The position numbers and the translations under genes are program-made. Below the pieces are notes generated by a model that saw only the letters and a program-made list of their open reading frames with translations, was not told where the DNA came from and searched no databases. A stretch of DNA of 64,000 nucleotides, taken from positions 410,442,968 through 410,506,967 of the forward strand of contig NC_057811.1 of the NCBI RefSeq assembly GCF_018294505.1. The letters run 5' to 3'. This document shows positions 22,175-33,607 of the stretch, piece by piece. Source of the DNA: Triticum aestivum. Lineage: Eukaryota; Streptophyta; Magnoliopsida; Poales; Poaceae. How positions within the stretch are numbered: the first letter of the stretch is position 1; each line of letters begins with the position of its first letter.

Positions 22175-22418
22175 GTTTCCCCCACGAGGGCACAAGGCAT
22201 AGGATGCCAGGTGCTCAAAAGTTCATCACCAAGGCAACCGAGGAGCTTCAAGAGGCAAGAGCCATGCACGACGTCCGCCGCCCACCACCTGGCGCAGCTC
22301 CTTGTCCTGGCGAGGACGACGAGCTACGCATCTGCGTCAACATTCCAAGGCTCAATAGGGCCGCATCCTAGGAGCGCTTCTGGCCATCGCACGTTGGTCG
22401 GTGTGAGGGCCCCCTCAT

Positions 22419-22604
22419 AGCTATGTTCGCATGCCCTTCGGCCTGCCGAACGCGGCTGTTACCTTCCAGCGTCACCTGCAGAGTGTTCTGCCGGCTCAGG
22501 AGGCCAGGCACCAGGTGGTCATGGCGGAAATGGAAACCGTTCTTCGCGAGCCCCCCAAGCACCCAGAGCCTCCCGAGGTTCAGGACCCAGGCGGCTCGTG
22601 AGGA
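22419..22604 (+). pseudogene. Reverse transcriptase fragment of T2
   Basis: One frame reads YVRMPFGLPNAAVTFQRHLQ, the conserved motif of gypsy reverse transcriptase just before the catalytic box. It then runs into unrelated charged sequence (EMETVLREPPKHPEPPEVQ) and a TGA at 22600-22602. No YVDD follows, so an internal deletion removed the rest of pol. Confidence 0.65.
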
Positions 22605-22685
22605 GCGACTTCTTCAGCACGCATCTTCAGCTACTTCAACATCTCTTTAGCAACGGTACCAGGTGACATTTTTCGGTTTATTCAG

Positions 22686-22861
22686 TTGGGGGCGCCCCTC
22701 GGGCTGCATTATCCCCAGATCGCATGGGCCTGTCCCTGCGACGTGTATCCTTTTGCACCTTTGATTCACTCTATTGGGGGCGCCCCTCGGGCTGCATCAT
22801 CCCCAGGCCACGTGGGTCCGTCCCTGTGGCATGTATCATTTTGCATCTATGAGAACTAGCT
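22686..22861 (+). repeat. 88 bp tandem repeat in T2 3' region
   Basis: Two diverged units start with TTGGGGGCGCCCCTCGGGCT at 22686 and 22774. Both contain a GTCCCTG..GTAT segment. The function is unknown; such repeats are common in Tat 3' regions. Confidence 0.75.
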
Positions 22862-23244
22862 TTACCCCCTTCCATAAGATGATTTATGTTGTCACCTGCT
22901 TGCCTATTGCCCTTTGCGGCCTCTCGTATTGCTGACCAGCCTTCTGCTCATCCCGCAATGGGGGTTACACATGCTGGCACGACGCTTGTGCTCGGGTACG
23001 TCCCTGCAACGCTGACAAATCTGAGAGATCGAGCTCTAGCTCGTAGCCCACCCTGCGCACGTCACCTCACCAGATCCTCAGTGCCTTCATCTTCTTGTGG
23101 AAAGATCAGTGGCAGGACAACAAACACCATTATAAGTTATATTCTCCTCTCGGACTAACCCACAGGAATCTCTAGAGCTTAACTACAGGCGGTCCCACCG
23201 GCCGCCCCTTTTTTACGCGATTCGCTTACGCGTTAAAGGGGGGC

Positions 23245-23715
23245 TCCTGAGCACTGCACCTCAGGAGCTCCTACTGACTCTCTAGCCCTCACCCCCTGGC
23301 CTTGACCACGGCATCGCAACCTGGCATACCAGCGGTAGCTGAGCCTCGCTCGAGGGTCGGGACCCAAGGATGCAGAGCATTCAGATAAGCGAGAAAAGGG
23401 GAGGCCGACGTGAGCCCTACCTGGTAGCACCACCGCTAAAGCACAGATCGCGCGCCGCGCAAAGGAATCACCTCAGGCTCATAAAGATAAGTTACCTATA
23501 CGAATCAGCGCGAACCCGCTGCCTGGAATTTTTGACTCTCGTAATCTCGCTCTGGCAATGCCACTTCCCTTTCCGGCCTTTAGGGAGCTGCTTGCACACC
23601 AAAGGGGACCTCTTGAGCATCGCGCCTCAGGAGCTCTTATCGGACCTCGGGCCGCTCACCTCCTGGCCTTGACCACGGCATCACGACCTGGCATACCAGT
23701 GACGGCCGAAGCCTG
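23245..23715 (+). repeat. Diverged direct repeat (spacing about 365 bp) in T2
   Basis: A segment including CCTGGCCTTGACCACGGCAT and CCTGGCATACCAG occurs near 23295-23335 and again near 23660-23701. Both are preceded by CCTCAGGAGCTC. The intervening DNA shows no gene. Confidence 0.7.
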
Positions 23716-23869
23716 CCTATGGACTGGGACCTGCCGGCGTAGAGCGCTAATCTACCGCGAGAATTAAAAGGGGAACAATTCCGAAGTGAGACACACAGTT
23801 GCAACCTTATACCAGGAGTAATGAACATTGGAGCAAAAGCATTACAAGTTCTTTACATACCCCCACGGG

Positions 23870-24172
23870 GTTTATCTTGATTCCTCGCAGGGAACAAAAG
23901 AAGAAAAACCTCAAGAAGCCCTGGTTGCGGGCATCGCCATTGACGCCGTCATCAACAGTGGGCCACGTGAGGCCGATGCCAACCCCATCCAGATCGTCGT
24001 CGACGCCGAGCGGACGCCGTCGCCGCACTCCGGGCACGGCGAGAGCTCGGCGGCACATAGCTGTCATCGCTGGACTCTGGAGACTCGCTAGGCTCGGGAG
24101 AGTCGCTGGACTCCCAGGAGTTGTCGCTGCTGCTGGAGGAGCTGTCGACAGGCCCGGAGGCGGGCTCGGCCC
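23870..24172 (-). pseudogene. C-terminal part of T2 antisense B3-like gene
   Basis: Read on the - strand, the stretch from 24172 has a Ser/Asp/Glu-rich frame (SSSSSSDNSWESSDSPEPSE). This resembles the acidic Ser-rich tail of the T1 antisense protein. It is the continuation of the B3 part at 41745-42385, separated by the A1 insertion. The exact end is uncertain. Confidence 0.5.
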
Positions 24173-24640
24173 TGTCTGTGTCAAAACCGGTGGATCTCGG
24201 GTAGGGGGCCCCGAACTGTGCGTCTAAGGCGGATGGTAATAGGAGGCGGGGGACACGATGTTTACCCAGGTTCGGGCCCTCTCGATGGAGGTAATACCCT
24301 ACTTCCTGCTTGATTGATCTTGATGATATGATTATTACAAGAGTTGATCTACCACGAGATCGTAGAGGCTAAACCCTAGAAGCTAGCCTATGGTATGATC
24401 GTTGTTGTCCTACGGACTAAACCCTCCGGTTTATAGACACCGAAGGGGGCTAGGGTTACACAGAGTCGGTTACAAGGGAGGAGATCGACACATCCGTATT
24501 GCCAAGCTTGCCTTCCACACCAAGTTGAGTCCCACCCGGACACGGGACGAAGTCTTCAATCTTGTGTCTTCATAGTCCAACAGTCCGGCAAAAGGATATA
24601 GTCCGGCTGTCCGAGGACCCCCTAATCCAGGACTCCCTCA
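24173..24640 (-). repeat. 3' LTR of A1
   Basis: It matches 41275-41744 and 42732-43199. The TATA motif found in the other copies (TATATAAAC on the - strand) is reduced by a 2 bp deletion near 24434. The polypurine tract AGGGGCTAC (- strand) abuts at 24641-24649. Confidence 0.88.
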
Positions 24641-25072
24641 GTAGCCCCTGAACCAGGCTTCAATGACGACGAGTCCGACGTGCAGATTGTCTTCGGCATT
24701 GCAAGGCAGGTTCCTCCTCCGAATATTCCATAGAAGATTTTGAACTCAAGGATAGTGTCCGGCTCTGCAAAACAAATTCCACATACCACCGTAGAGAGAA
24801 TAATATTTCCACAATCTAATCTGCTGACAGCTTTTCATAACGTGACGTTCTGCCGTGGTCTGGTCATGACGAACCATTTTTCCGAGCTTGCCACTGCACG
24901 TGTTGCGAGGCGGTTTTATTGGCACGTTCTGTCGAAGCAGAGATCGTGTCCCTCTTTTCACGAGATTCTCATCTATACGGGTGTGGGTAACCCAATCGTG
25001 CCTGCTGGTATGACTCCTCGATTTTAGGCAAGTTCCAAGCGGCCACGCGGAGGACGCTTGATATTCACCCTC
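24641..25072. other. A1 3' untranslated stretch, no gene seen
   Basis: It contains the polypurine tract next to the LTR and about 400 bp that match 43200-43633 in A2. No persuasive frame is present. It also serves as upstream region of the antisense gene. Confidence 0.55.
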
Positions 25073-25080
25073 TTTATAAA
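25073..25080 (+). promoter_or_regulatory. TATA box of the A1 antisense gene
   Basis: TTTATAAA in CACCCTCTTTATAAACGGGCC lies about 105 bp upstream of the ATG at 25185. A2 has CTCTATAAAGGGGCC at 43631-43645, again about 105 bp upstream. A CT-rich leader follows in both. Confidence 0.65.
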
Positions 25081-25184
25081 CGGGCCAAGGCCTGTCCTTT
25101 TCTTCCCGCGCTCGATCCTTCCCTTCCCCCCACCTTGAATTCCAACACTCAAGGCTCAGGCTTAAGCGCTTCGGACCTTCAATC

Positions 25185-28173
25185 ATGTCTGGATCCAACC
25201 TTCAAGGCCGGTGGATGGCCTCCTCTGTCACAGAGGAGGACATCAAGAACCTAAGAGAAGCGAGGTATGTGACCGCCGAAATCTCGCACAGGCTGCCTGC
25301 TCAAGGGCAGGTCATCCCCACTCCCGAACCCAACGAGAGTGTCGTATTTATTTCCCACTTCCTCCGAGGGCTAGGCTTTAGTCTTGATCCCTTTGTTAGA
25401 GGGCTTATGTTCTACTACGGGCTCGATTTCCATGATCTGGCTCCGGATTCCATCCTTCACATCTCGTCGTTCATCGTCGTGTGTGAAGCCTTCCTCCGCA
25501 TCACCCCACACTTCGGCTTATGGCTCAAGACCTTCAATGTAAAGCCGAGGATGATTGAGGGGCGACACGCAGAGTGCGGAGGTGCCATAATAAACAAAGG
25601 CGCCGATGCTCCATGGCCCAAGGGTTCCTTCCCGGAGACGTCCAAGTTATGGCAGCGCGAGTGGTTTTACATCACCGCTCCCCGAAGCGCTAAGTGGGTA
25701 GCTGCCCCCGCCTTCCGTCCGGGCCCCCCCGCCACAATTGGCGTCATGGGTCAACAAAGGGCTGGACTGGGGGCCAGCTAATGATGTGCTGACATTGCAG
25801 AGCCGCATCCGAGATCTCTTCAAGGGAGATGTCAGCCTTGTTAAGGTAATGCAAGTCATGCTAGTTCGTCGGGTCCTGCCATGCCAACGTCGACCTCTCC
25901 GTATGTCAGAGTTCAACCCGGAAGGACCGCGAACTATTCAGCAATTCTTTGGCGTGACGCTCGAAGAGATGTATGGATTGTTCTTCGAATCACGAATAAA
26001 GTGTCCGGAGACGACCGAGGATGCGGGTCTGAACTGCAATCGTCCAGACACCCAAGAAAGTAATTCCGTGGCCGAACACGTTGTCTTTTAATTTATCACA
26101 ACATCATTCTGAAAAGTCGCCTTTTGACCAGGACTAGATAAAAAAGGCGAAGATGATTAGGTGTTCGGCCCCCCTTCCCGAAGGCTCACCGGATCCTGTA
26201 CTAGCCAGGATGCTTGAGCTTGCGCCTTATCAAGCGCCATCAGTGGAAGATAAAGGGAGGAACAAAGAAGCCGAAAGCGAGCCTCACTCATTATTCATCC
26301 AAACCGGGGAATTAGTGCCTCCGCAAAGGAGGATAACCGGGGATAAGAATCTAAAATTCCCTCTCCCCAAGGAAGGAAGAGGGCCGCCTCTGAAGACTAG
26401 AAACAATGGTTTTCAAACGAGGGAAGAAACCTTTGTCAGGGGGCCCTACCCTGGAGGGCATCCTTACCGCACAGTACCCGCAAGGGGACCAGCCCTCCAC
26501 TGAGCTGTAAGTAAACAAAAGTACTTTATAGTAAATATACCCTGCTTCATTTCTGAGAACAATAACCGAGACGTATGTCTTGTAGTTCGGATCGTAGCCC
26601 TTCTCGATAGAGTTCATCTTCGGGGGATCTTCTTCCGGAGATGATGGAGAGCGAAACTCCTCCCCGTGCCTCCCCGCCTCGTGAAGCGGATGACCCTGAG
26701 GTGTCTTCACGGAGGATTTCTCCTAATCCGCCAAGGCCAGAAGGTAACCCTTCGGCCACCCGAAGTCCAGAGTATTCGGTTCCTAAGGAGAGCAACAGAA
26801 AGAGTCCGGGACTGTCCGGTGCGCGACCAGACGCACTGATGAATCTTCTGGAGCAAGTGGCTATCTCAGAAGTGCATCGTACGCTAATGGGTACGGTGGT
26901 TGAGAGGATTTCATCCACCGAAAGCGGGTTGCATGAAGCTTTTATGAGCCTGCTGAGAGGCATTGAGGTACACAAAGTAATATTTTTTTTGACGGTACCG
27001 CACACGCTAGGTGTTCCCTATGCAGATAGTAGCCCCTGAGACTCTGGTTGCTGTCAAAAAAGGCAGCAAATAGAGGATCATAGTCCCAGGTAATAACCGT
27101 GCTGCTTTCATGTGCAGGCGGCTGAGGGTCCGGTGGCTAGCCGGACTAGTGAGTTTGCCGAAATGAAGCGGCAAGTTGATGCGGCAGATGCCGACATCGT
27201 GCTTGTAAACAAGCGGCTTGACGAGGCACATGGTATGTATTTCTCCGGTGATCAACACATATTAAGAGGAGCATGATGCTAGTATCTGTAATATGCTGTG
27301 ACTGTAGATGGAGCTGCCGCCGTGGAGACCCTCCGGGCGGAACTTGCCCGAGCCAAGGAACAAGCCAGGAAGAGTGATGCGGCCGCCCTAAAGGCGGTCG
27401 AAGAGCTAAGAGCTGAACATGTTGTGCATTGCCAGAGCAAAGAGAAAATAGCCAAGATGGCTGTTGAGTTGAAAGATGTCGCCGACCGTTATGAGCTTCT
27501 TGAAAAGGAAAGCCAAACGAAGACGGCAGACCTGGAGAAAGCCATGGTAGCAGCCAAGGAAGCCCGCTCGAAAATCAGAGCGGCGAAGGAGGAGCTACGT
27601 CAAGCCGGAGATATCGCGGCTGGGAAGCCCTTTTTGTTGCGGACGAAGTTCGAAGATCCTAAGTATGCCCTTCTGGATCGAGTATGGAGTTCTGCAGACG
27701 AATACTTGGATTTGGCAGCGAGTGCTGCTGATGCGACCGAGTTTTTCAAAGATCAAAGATATCATGAAGTGGAAAAGTTGTTCTGGTTGCTGTTCAATGT
27801 TCCAGTGCGTCCGCTGCTGTTAAATGAGCAAATGGCCGTGTGGGCCGAGCTCCATAGGTTGTCCGGGCTTGCCATGAGGTCTGTTGTGGATCATCTTTGG
27901 CCGGAAGGACCAAGGCCGAATAGTTAATTTGGCTTAGTGCAACGATTCCTTGGTGCTGTGCCGCATATCGACGCTGTGAAGAGGTCGGCGTGCATAGAGG
28001 GTGCGCGGATGGCTCTTGCCCATGTCAAGACATACTGGGCAGAGATGGAGGCCACCGCTATTGCAACCCAGAGTTCGGCCGTAGGCCGGGTATCGGCCAA
28101 GCACTATTTTGAAGAAGTCCTAGAAGGTGCTCGTTTAATAGAGGCTCAGTGCTCGAAGAGTATCATGTTCTAG
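25185..28173 (+). pseudogene. A1 antisense multi-exon gene, Transposase_28-like plus coiled coil
   Basis: The gene runs opposite to gag-pro. Proposed exons are 25185-26055, 26132-26506, 26586-26967, 27118-27232 and 27308-28173, supported by donors GTAAGT, GTACAC and GTATGT, by CAG/TAG acceptors, and by the A2 copy. The first 230 residues (SHFLRGLGFSLDPFVRGLMF, SILHISSFIVVCEAFL, WFYITAP) resemble Pfam Transposase_28, 'putative gypsy type transposon'. Middle exons are Ser/Pro/Glu-rich; exon 5 is a Lys/Glu/Ala coiled coil (ETLRAELARAKEQARKSD) and a helical tail. Lesions: an extra C in the run 25724-25730 shifts frame, the intron 1 donor is GA at 26056, and stops lie at 26135, 26608 and 27925. 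It is clearly a pseudogene. The protein's role is unknown. Confidence 0.72.
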
Positions 28174-29379
28174 TGACATGTATCCCAATTGTAAGAACAA
28201 TGTTATTTGAATTATAAAGGCTTTATTTATACTTTTGCCTGAAAGTATTATTATGCCTCCTGTGTGGTCGTTTATGTATGTATATATATATATATATAAC
28301 CTGAAAGTTTGCAGTCGTCGGCTTAAGCCCCCACGCATATAACGCGGGGGTGTTCGCAAAAGCGCATGGTCACACTTGATCCAACGTCTTGGTCCATTAA
28401 GGAGGTGGTAGCGCGGCGAACGAGGCAATTGGACTGTATTGCTTTAACACTTTCACTTAACCATAGGAGTTTGACAGTGGGGCTACTATATAGCCCCTGG
28501 TATTTCCGCGTCTATCCGAATACGGTGCGCGTACGTACATGACCGGGAAAACCGGTCCTTCGTTAATGCGGAGGAATCCCGAAGATTCCGATGAGTCATC
28601 GAGTGGTTGACCAGTGTCGCGCTTTATCATGACAGTCAGTTTTCGGCTTTCTCTACTGAGGTCCTCGTCCGGATGAACCAGGGCACAATCGCAGTAGTTC
28701 TCCCGGTGCCACCTTAGCTGATAGAGCGGAACGTAAGGTAGCAAAACACGGGAGCCGGGCAAACCCAACATTTGACCAAAGACATGATTCGGAGCTGATG
28801 CATATATGGCCAAACTCACGACGCCGAACACTCCCTAAGGTATTCGGTCTTTACAACATATACTGGGCTGAGTAATGCCCTTGAACCCTGAATTTCCAGG
28901 TACGTGCATTAGTCTGACGTGGTGAAATGCCAATAATGCCAGCGTCCCTCTCGGTTGTGTTGAGTATCTGGAGGGTGTGAAGCAACAAGAGACAGTAAGA
29001 AAGGTTTACACAGTGTCTTATTCTAAAAAGAAACCTTTGAGCGGGCCCCTGCTGCACGTCTGCGCCTGTGTCTCTGTTGTGCCGTATCCTGGAAGGGTGT
29101 AGCACGATTATCATCTGTTAAAAGAGAAGAACTTCGATGAAGTTTGTCGTGCGAAAAATTGGTTATTCTTAATAAACCATTAAAATTCAAAATAAGGTCG
29201 AGCCGAGCTGTAGACTTTGTTTTTTTACATGCGGGAAGCCTCAAGCACCGTCTACGGGGGTATATTCAACCCCATCTCAGGTTTATCTAAGCTGTTACAG
29301 CTAGTGGTGCGCCGGACTCGTCTAGCCGTGTCCGCGGTCTTGACGACCGATCGTTTATGCTAGTTGGGGGGGGGGGCAT
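28174..29379. other. A1 spacer between converging units
   Basis: About 1.2 kb lies between the end of the antisense gene and the end of protease. It is conserved in A2 (56352-57490). It contains a TA microsatellite near 28277-28298 and an 11-G run at 29366-29376 that A2 lacks. No reverse transcriptase or integrase trace is visible in any frame. Confidence 0.6.
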
Positions 29380-29934
29380 TTAGTGTTTGGCTGCTAAAGC
29401 TGCCGCACATTCTTCCGCGCGTAAGGAACGCTTAGTGTTCCCGCTAACTATGATGATGCCGCGTGGACCGGGCATCCTGAACTTGAGATAAGCATAATGC
29501 GGTACTGCATTAAAACGAGCGAAGGCCGTTCTTCCGAGTAGTGCTTGATAGCCGCTTCTGAATGGAGCGATGTCGAAGGTTAACTTTTCACTTCGGAAGT
29601 TGTCGGGGGAACCGAATACAACCTCTAGTACGAGAGAGCCCGTGCAGCTAGCCTCTGGGCCTTGTATTACTCCTTTAAAGGTAGTATTGCTTTGGCTAAT
29701 TCTCGTTGGGTCTATCCCCATTTTGCGGACTGTGTCCTGATATATTAGATTAAGACTACTGCCGCCATCCATGAGGACTCGGGTGAGATGGTATCCGTTG
29801 ATTATTTGGTCGAGCACCAAGGCAGCCGATCCTCCGTGCCGGACATTGGTCGGGCTATCCCTGCGATCAAAAGTGATCGGGTAGGTTGACCAAGGGTTGA
29901 ACATGGGGGTGAAGGGATCTACGGCGCATACGTC
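29380..29934 (-). pseudogene. A1 aspartic protease domain
   Basis: The - strand frame ends at TAA 29382-29380. It carries ITFDRRD, VLMDGGSSLNLIY (the retroviral-type protease active site in its Tat form, D-G-G), then LLGRTAFARFNAVPHYAYLK. It is the C-terminal part of a gag-pro polyprotein. It is separated from gag only by a TGA at 29937-29935, where A2 has CGA, so the two were one frame. The frame stops right after protease and no pol follows. Confidence 0.82.
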
Positions 29935-30843
29935 TCAGAGTCCGTGTTTGCTCCTCCTCTTCATCACGTGAATCGTGTTCACTATTTTGACCTCTGGTGG
30001 GAACTTTTTCTGTCCCCCAGTGTTTTGCTGACAAGGCTCATCCTCGTCTTCACTTGGTGTCTCCCTCCCCTTGTGTTCGGTGTTTACCTTACCGGCCTGC
30101 TTGAAGACCCGGCATTCTCTGTGGGTGTGATTTGCAGGTTTATCGGAGGTGCCATGAATCTGACATAATTTGTCTAGAATCTTGTTGAGGCTGGACGGTC
30201 CATCTCTGTTGCCTTTGAAAGGCTTTTTCCGTTGACCGGGTCGAGATCCCCTAAATCCGGCGTTTACCGCCGTGTTGTCTGGGCTGTCTTCGTTATTTCG
30301 ACGCTTGCTTTTACTGCGTCGTGGTTTTCCATTACCATCCCTGACTTCAGATGTGCCTGGGTCGCTGGTGCTACTACGGGCCAGCCAGCTGTCTTCGCCC
30401 ACGCAAAAGCGGGTCATAAGGCTTGTTAGGGCTGCCATTGTCCTTGGTTTTTCTTGGCCGAGGTGTCTGGCGAGCCATTCGTCTCGGACGCTGTGTTTAA
30501 AAGCTGCTAAGGCTTCGGCGTCCGGGCAGTCGACGATTTGGTTCTTCTTAGTGAGAAATCTGTTCCAAAGCTTTTGGGCTGACTCTCCGGGCTGTTGAAC
30601 TATATGACTTAAATCGTCTGCATCCGGAGGTCGGACATAGGTCCCTTGAAAGTTAGCCCTAAAAGCATCTTCAAGCTCCTCCCAACTTCCAATTGAATTT
30701 TCGGGGAGGCTCTTCAGCCAGTGCCGAGCTGGTCCTTTCAGCTTGAGGGGCAAGTATTTGATGGCTTGGAGATCATCTCCGCGAGCCATATGGATATGGA
30801 GGATGAAGTCCTCTCCAGACCCCAGGGTCTGTCGTTCCGTCAT
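29935..30843 (-). pseudogene. A1 gag, C-terminal half
   Basis: This is gag of the Tat type: FILHIHMARGDDLQAIKYLPL, ARHWLKSLPENSIGSWEELE, FRANFQGTY. A basic region and a Cys/His cluster (CQIHGTSDKPANHTHREC) that may be a zinc-binding motif follow. It is disconnected from the N-terminal half by small deletions between 30825 and 30950 relative to A2, including a 13 bp loss near 30940 and a 2 bp loss near 30818. Gag packages the RNA into particles. Confidence 0.8.
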
Positions 30844-31134
30844 ACGCCTCCATGTTCATGGGTTTGAATCCCTCTGGAAATTCGTCATCCAGCACCTCAT
30901 TGGTCAAACATAGGGGGTGCGCGGCACCCCTGTATTTTGTTCTGACGGTTGTAGTGTTTGGTTTTGATTATGCACTGGAGCGTGCTTCCTAGATCCGTAG
31001 ATGGATCTGGTCACGCCGGCCTTTTGATGCAAGTCCTCGCGTGGATCGTGTGCTGACTTATGTGCGGCCTTGTTAGCCACCCTATCGCGGCCACGAGGTG
31101 GTCGATCCGACCGGTCGGCCGTTTTATTTTTCGG

Positions 31135-31834
31135 CTATGTAGGATCTAAGGCCTCATCATCGAATTCAGGCAACAGCTTGCGCTTTGGATAGCACTTTGT
31201 GTGGCGACTACCACCATACTTTTCTTCAGTGTCGAGCACTTTGTTCCATCTACCGTTGAGCGTATTCTGCACGGTCTTAAGCCTTTGCTTCTGCTTCTTC
31301 AAACTCCTCACGATGGCAATAAGCCTTCTACGGAGGTTCTCTTGTTCCAAGTGCCTTTCCGGGATGATGTGTGTATCATCGTCCGGACTGTTTTCCTCTC
31401 CGGAGAGAGGTTGATGAGCTTTATCCTCGGCGTCGCCGTGATCGGACAGCGGCTCCGTACTATGTTCGCCATCTGCTGGTTCATCTTGCTCTGTCGCTGG
31501 GTCCGTGTGGTCATCGTTTCCTCCGGAGTCGACCGGGGTATTATTTTTTCTTGCGCTGTTATCGCTGTTTTTGCCGAGGCGGGATTTGGAGCGGCGCCTA
31601 CGCCGTCGCTTTGGTTGCTTCTCGAGGGAGCTATCCTTCGCTGCATCCTTCCGTTCCTCATCATTGTTTTCTTTGGGTGTATCCACCATATATATATCGT
31701 GTGATGAAGTGGCTGTCCAGCGCCCTGTGGGCGGTGGTTCCTGTTCCTCTCCGGCATCGTTGTCCATACCATCGATGTCTTCGGAGTCGAAATCGAGCAT
31801 GTCGGTTAAATCGTCGACAGTGGCTATTAAGTGG
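31135..31834 (-). pseudogene. A1 gag, N-terminal half, part 2
   Basis: The frame resumes after the copia element. It has an acidic opening (MLDFDSEDIDGMDNDAGEE), a strongly basic patch (KRRRRRRSKSRLGK) that could be nuclear-directing, then Glu/Asp-rich and helical sequence (LEQENLRRRLIAIVRSLKKQK). It ends at TAG 31137-31135, where A2 has CAG. Confidence 0.75.
31830..31834 (+). repeat. Target-site duplication AGTGG (left) of copia element
   Basis: AGTGG precedes the LTR end at 31835 and recurs at 40567-40571. The empty site in A2 near 59953-59961 has it once (TATTAAGTGGGTGGTGGG). Confidence 0.95.
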
Positions 31835-33574
31835 TGTTGGGGAACGTAGTAATTTCAAAAAAATTCCTATGCACACGCAAGATCATGGTGATGCATAGCA
31901 ACGAGAGGGGAGAGTGTTGTCCACGTACCCTCGTAGACCGAAAGCAGAAGCGTTAACACAACGTGGTTGATGTAGTCGTACGTCTTCACGATCCGACCGA
32001 TCAAGTACCGAACGCACGGCATCTCCGAGTTCAGCACACGTTCAGCTCGATGACGTCCCTCAAACTCCGATCCAGCCGAGTGTTGAGGGAGAGTTTCGTC
32101 AGCACGACGGCGTGGTGACAATGATGATGTTCTACCGACGCAGGGCTTCGCCTAAGCACCGCTACGATATTATTGAGGTGTAATATGGTGGAGGGGGGCA
32201 CCGCACATGGCTAAGAGATCAATGATCAATTGTGTGTCGAGAGGTGCCCCCCTGCCCCTGTATATAAAGGAGCAAGGGGGAGGCCGCCGGCCAAGGGAGG
32301 AGAGGCGCGCCAGGAGGAGTCCTACTCCTACCGGGAGTAGGACTCCCCCCTCTTTCCATGTTGGGCTAGGAGAGGAAGGGGGAAAAGGTGGAGGGGAGGA
32401 AGGAAGGGGGGCGCCGCCCCCCTCTCCTTGTCCTATTCAGACTGGGGGGTGGGGAGGGGCGCGCGGCCCTGCCCTGGCCTCCTCTCCTCTCTTCCACCTA
32501 GGCCCAATAAGGCCCATTAAGTTACCGGGGGGTTCCGGTAACCTCCCGGTACTCCGGAAAAATCCCGATTTCACCCGGAACACTTCCGATGTCCAAACAT
32601 AGGCTTCCAATATATCAATCTTTATGTCTCGACCATTTCGAGACTCCTCGTCATGTCCGTGATCACATCCGGGACTCCGAACAACCTTCGGTACATCAAA
32701 ACATATAAACTCATAATATAACTGTCATCGTAACGTTAAGCGTGCGGACCCTACGGGTTCGAGAACTATGTAGACATGACCGAGACACCTCTCCGGTGAA
32801 TAACCAATAGCGGAACCTAGATGCTCATATTGGTTCCCACATATTCTACGAAGATCTTTATCGGTCAGACCGCATAACAACATACGTTGTTCCCTTTGTC
32901 ATCGGTATGTTACTTGCCCGAGATTCGATCATCGGTATCTCGATACCTAGTTCAATCTCGTTACCGGCAAGTCTCTTTACTCGTTCTATAATACATCATT
33001 CCGCAACTAACTCATTAGTCACAATGCTTGCAAGGCTTATAGTGATGTGTATTACTGAGTGGGCCTAGAGATACCTCTCCGACAATCGGAGTGACAAATC
33101 CTAATCTCGAAATACGCCAACCCAACAAGTACCTTTGGAGACACCTGTAGAGCACCTTTATAATCACCCATTTCTGTTGTGACGTTTGGTAGCACACAAA
33201 GTGTTCCTCCGGTAAACGGGAGTTGCATAATCTCATAGTCATAGGAACATGTATAAGTCATGAAGAAAGCAATAGCAACATACTAAACGATCGAGTGCTA
33301 AGCTAACGGAATGGGTCAAGTCAATCACATAATTCTCCTAATGAAGTGATCCCGTTAATCAAATGACAACTCATGTCTATGGCTAGGAAACATAACCATC
33401 TTTGATCAACGATCTAGTCAACTAGAGGCTTACTAGTGACACTCTGTTTGTCTATGTATTCACACATGTATTATGTTTCCGGTAATACAATTCTAGCATG
33501 AATAATAAACATTTATCATGATATAAGGAAATAAATAATAACTTTAGTATTGCCTCTAGGGCATATTTCCTTCA
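31835..33574 (-). repeat. 3' LTR of copia element (1740 bp)
   Basis: It matches 38826-40566 with few differences. A TATA-like CTTTATATA (- strand) lies at 32269-32261. The polypurine tract AAGTGGGAGAC (- strand) lies at about 33586-33575. Confidence 0.92.
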
Positions 33575-33607
33575 GTCTCCCACTTGCACTAGAGTCAATA
33601 ATCTAGA

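Larger units (their letters stand above)
22175..24172 (+). mobile_element. Remnant of Tat-lineage element T2, left part
   Basis: The stretch lies between the T1 3' LTR and the A1 LTR and continues at 41745-42731 on the other side of A1. It holds a scrap of reverse transcriptase, tandem repeats and the C-terminal end of an antisense gene of the T1 type. T2 is internally deleted; its 5' part is outside the window. Confidence 0.7.

Noticed and set aside
22175..24172. Ordinary host gene in the T2 region
   Set aside because: Apart from a reverse transcriptase scrap and the tail of the antisense gene, no frame shows coding character, and repeats occupy most of the stretch.
28277..28298. TATATATATA run as a promoter
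   Set aside because: It is a TA microsatellite of different length in A2 (near 56410) and lies downstream of both converging units.
31201..31898. Several + strand open frames (also 59325-59899)
   Set aside because: They are opposite to A1/A2 gag, whose frame is supported by two copies. The + strand translations are shadows rich in Leu, Phe and Ser.
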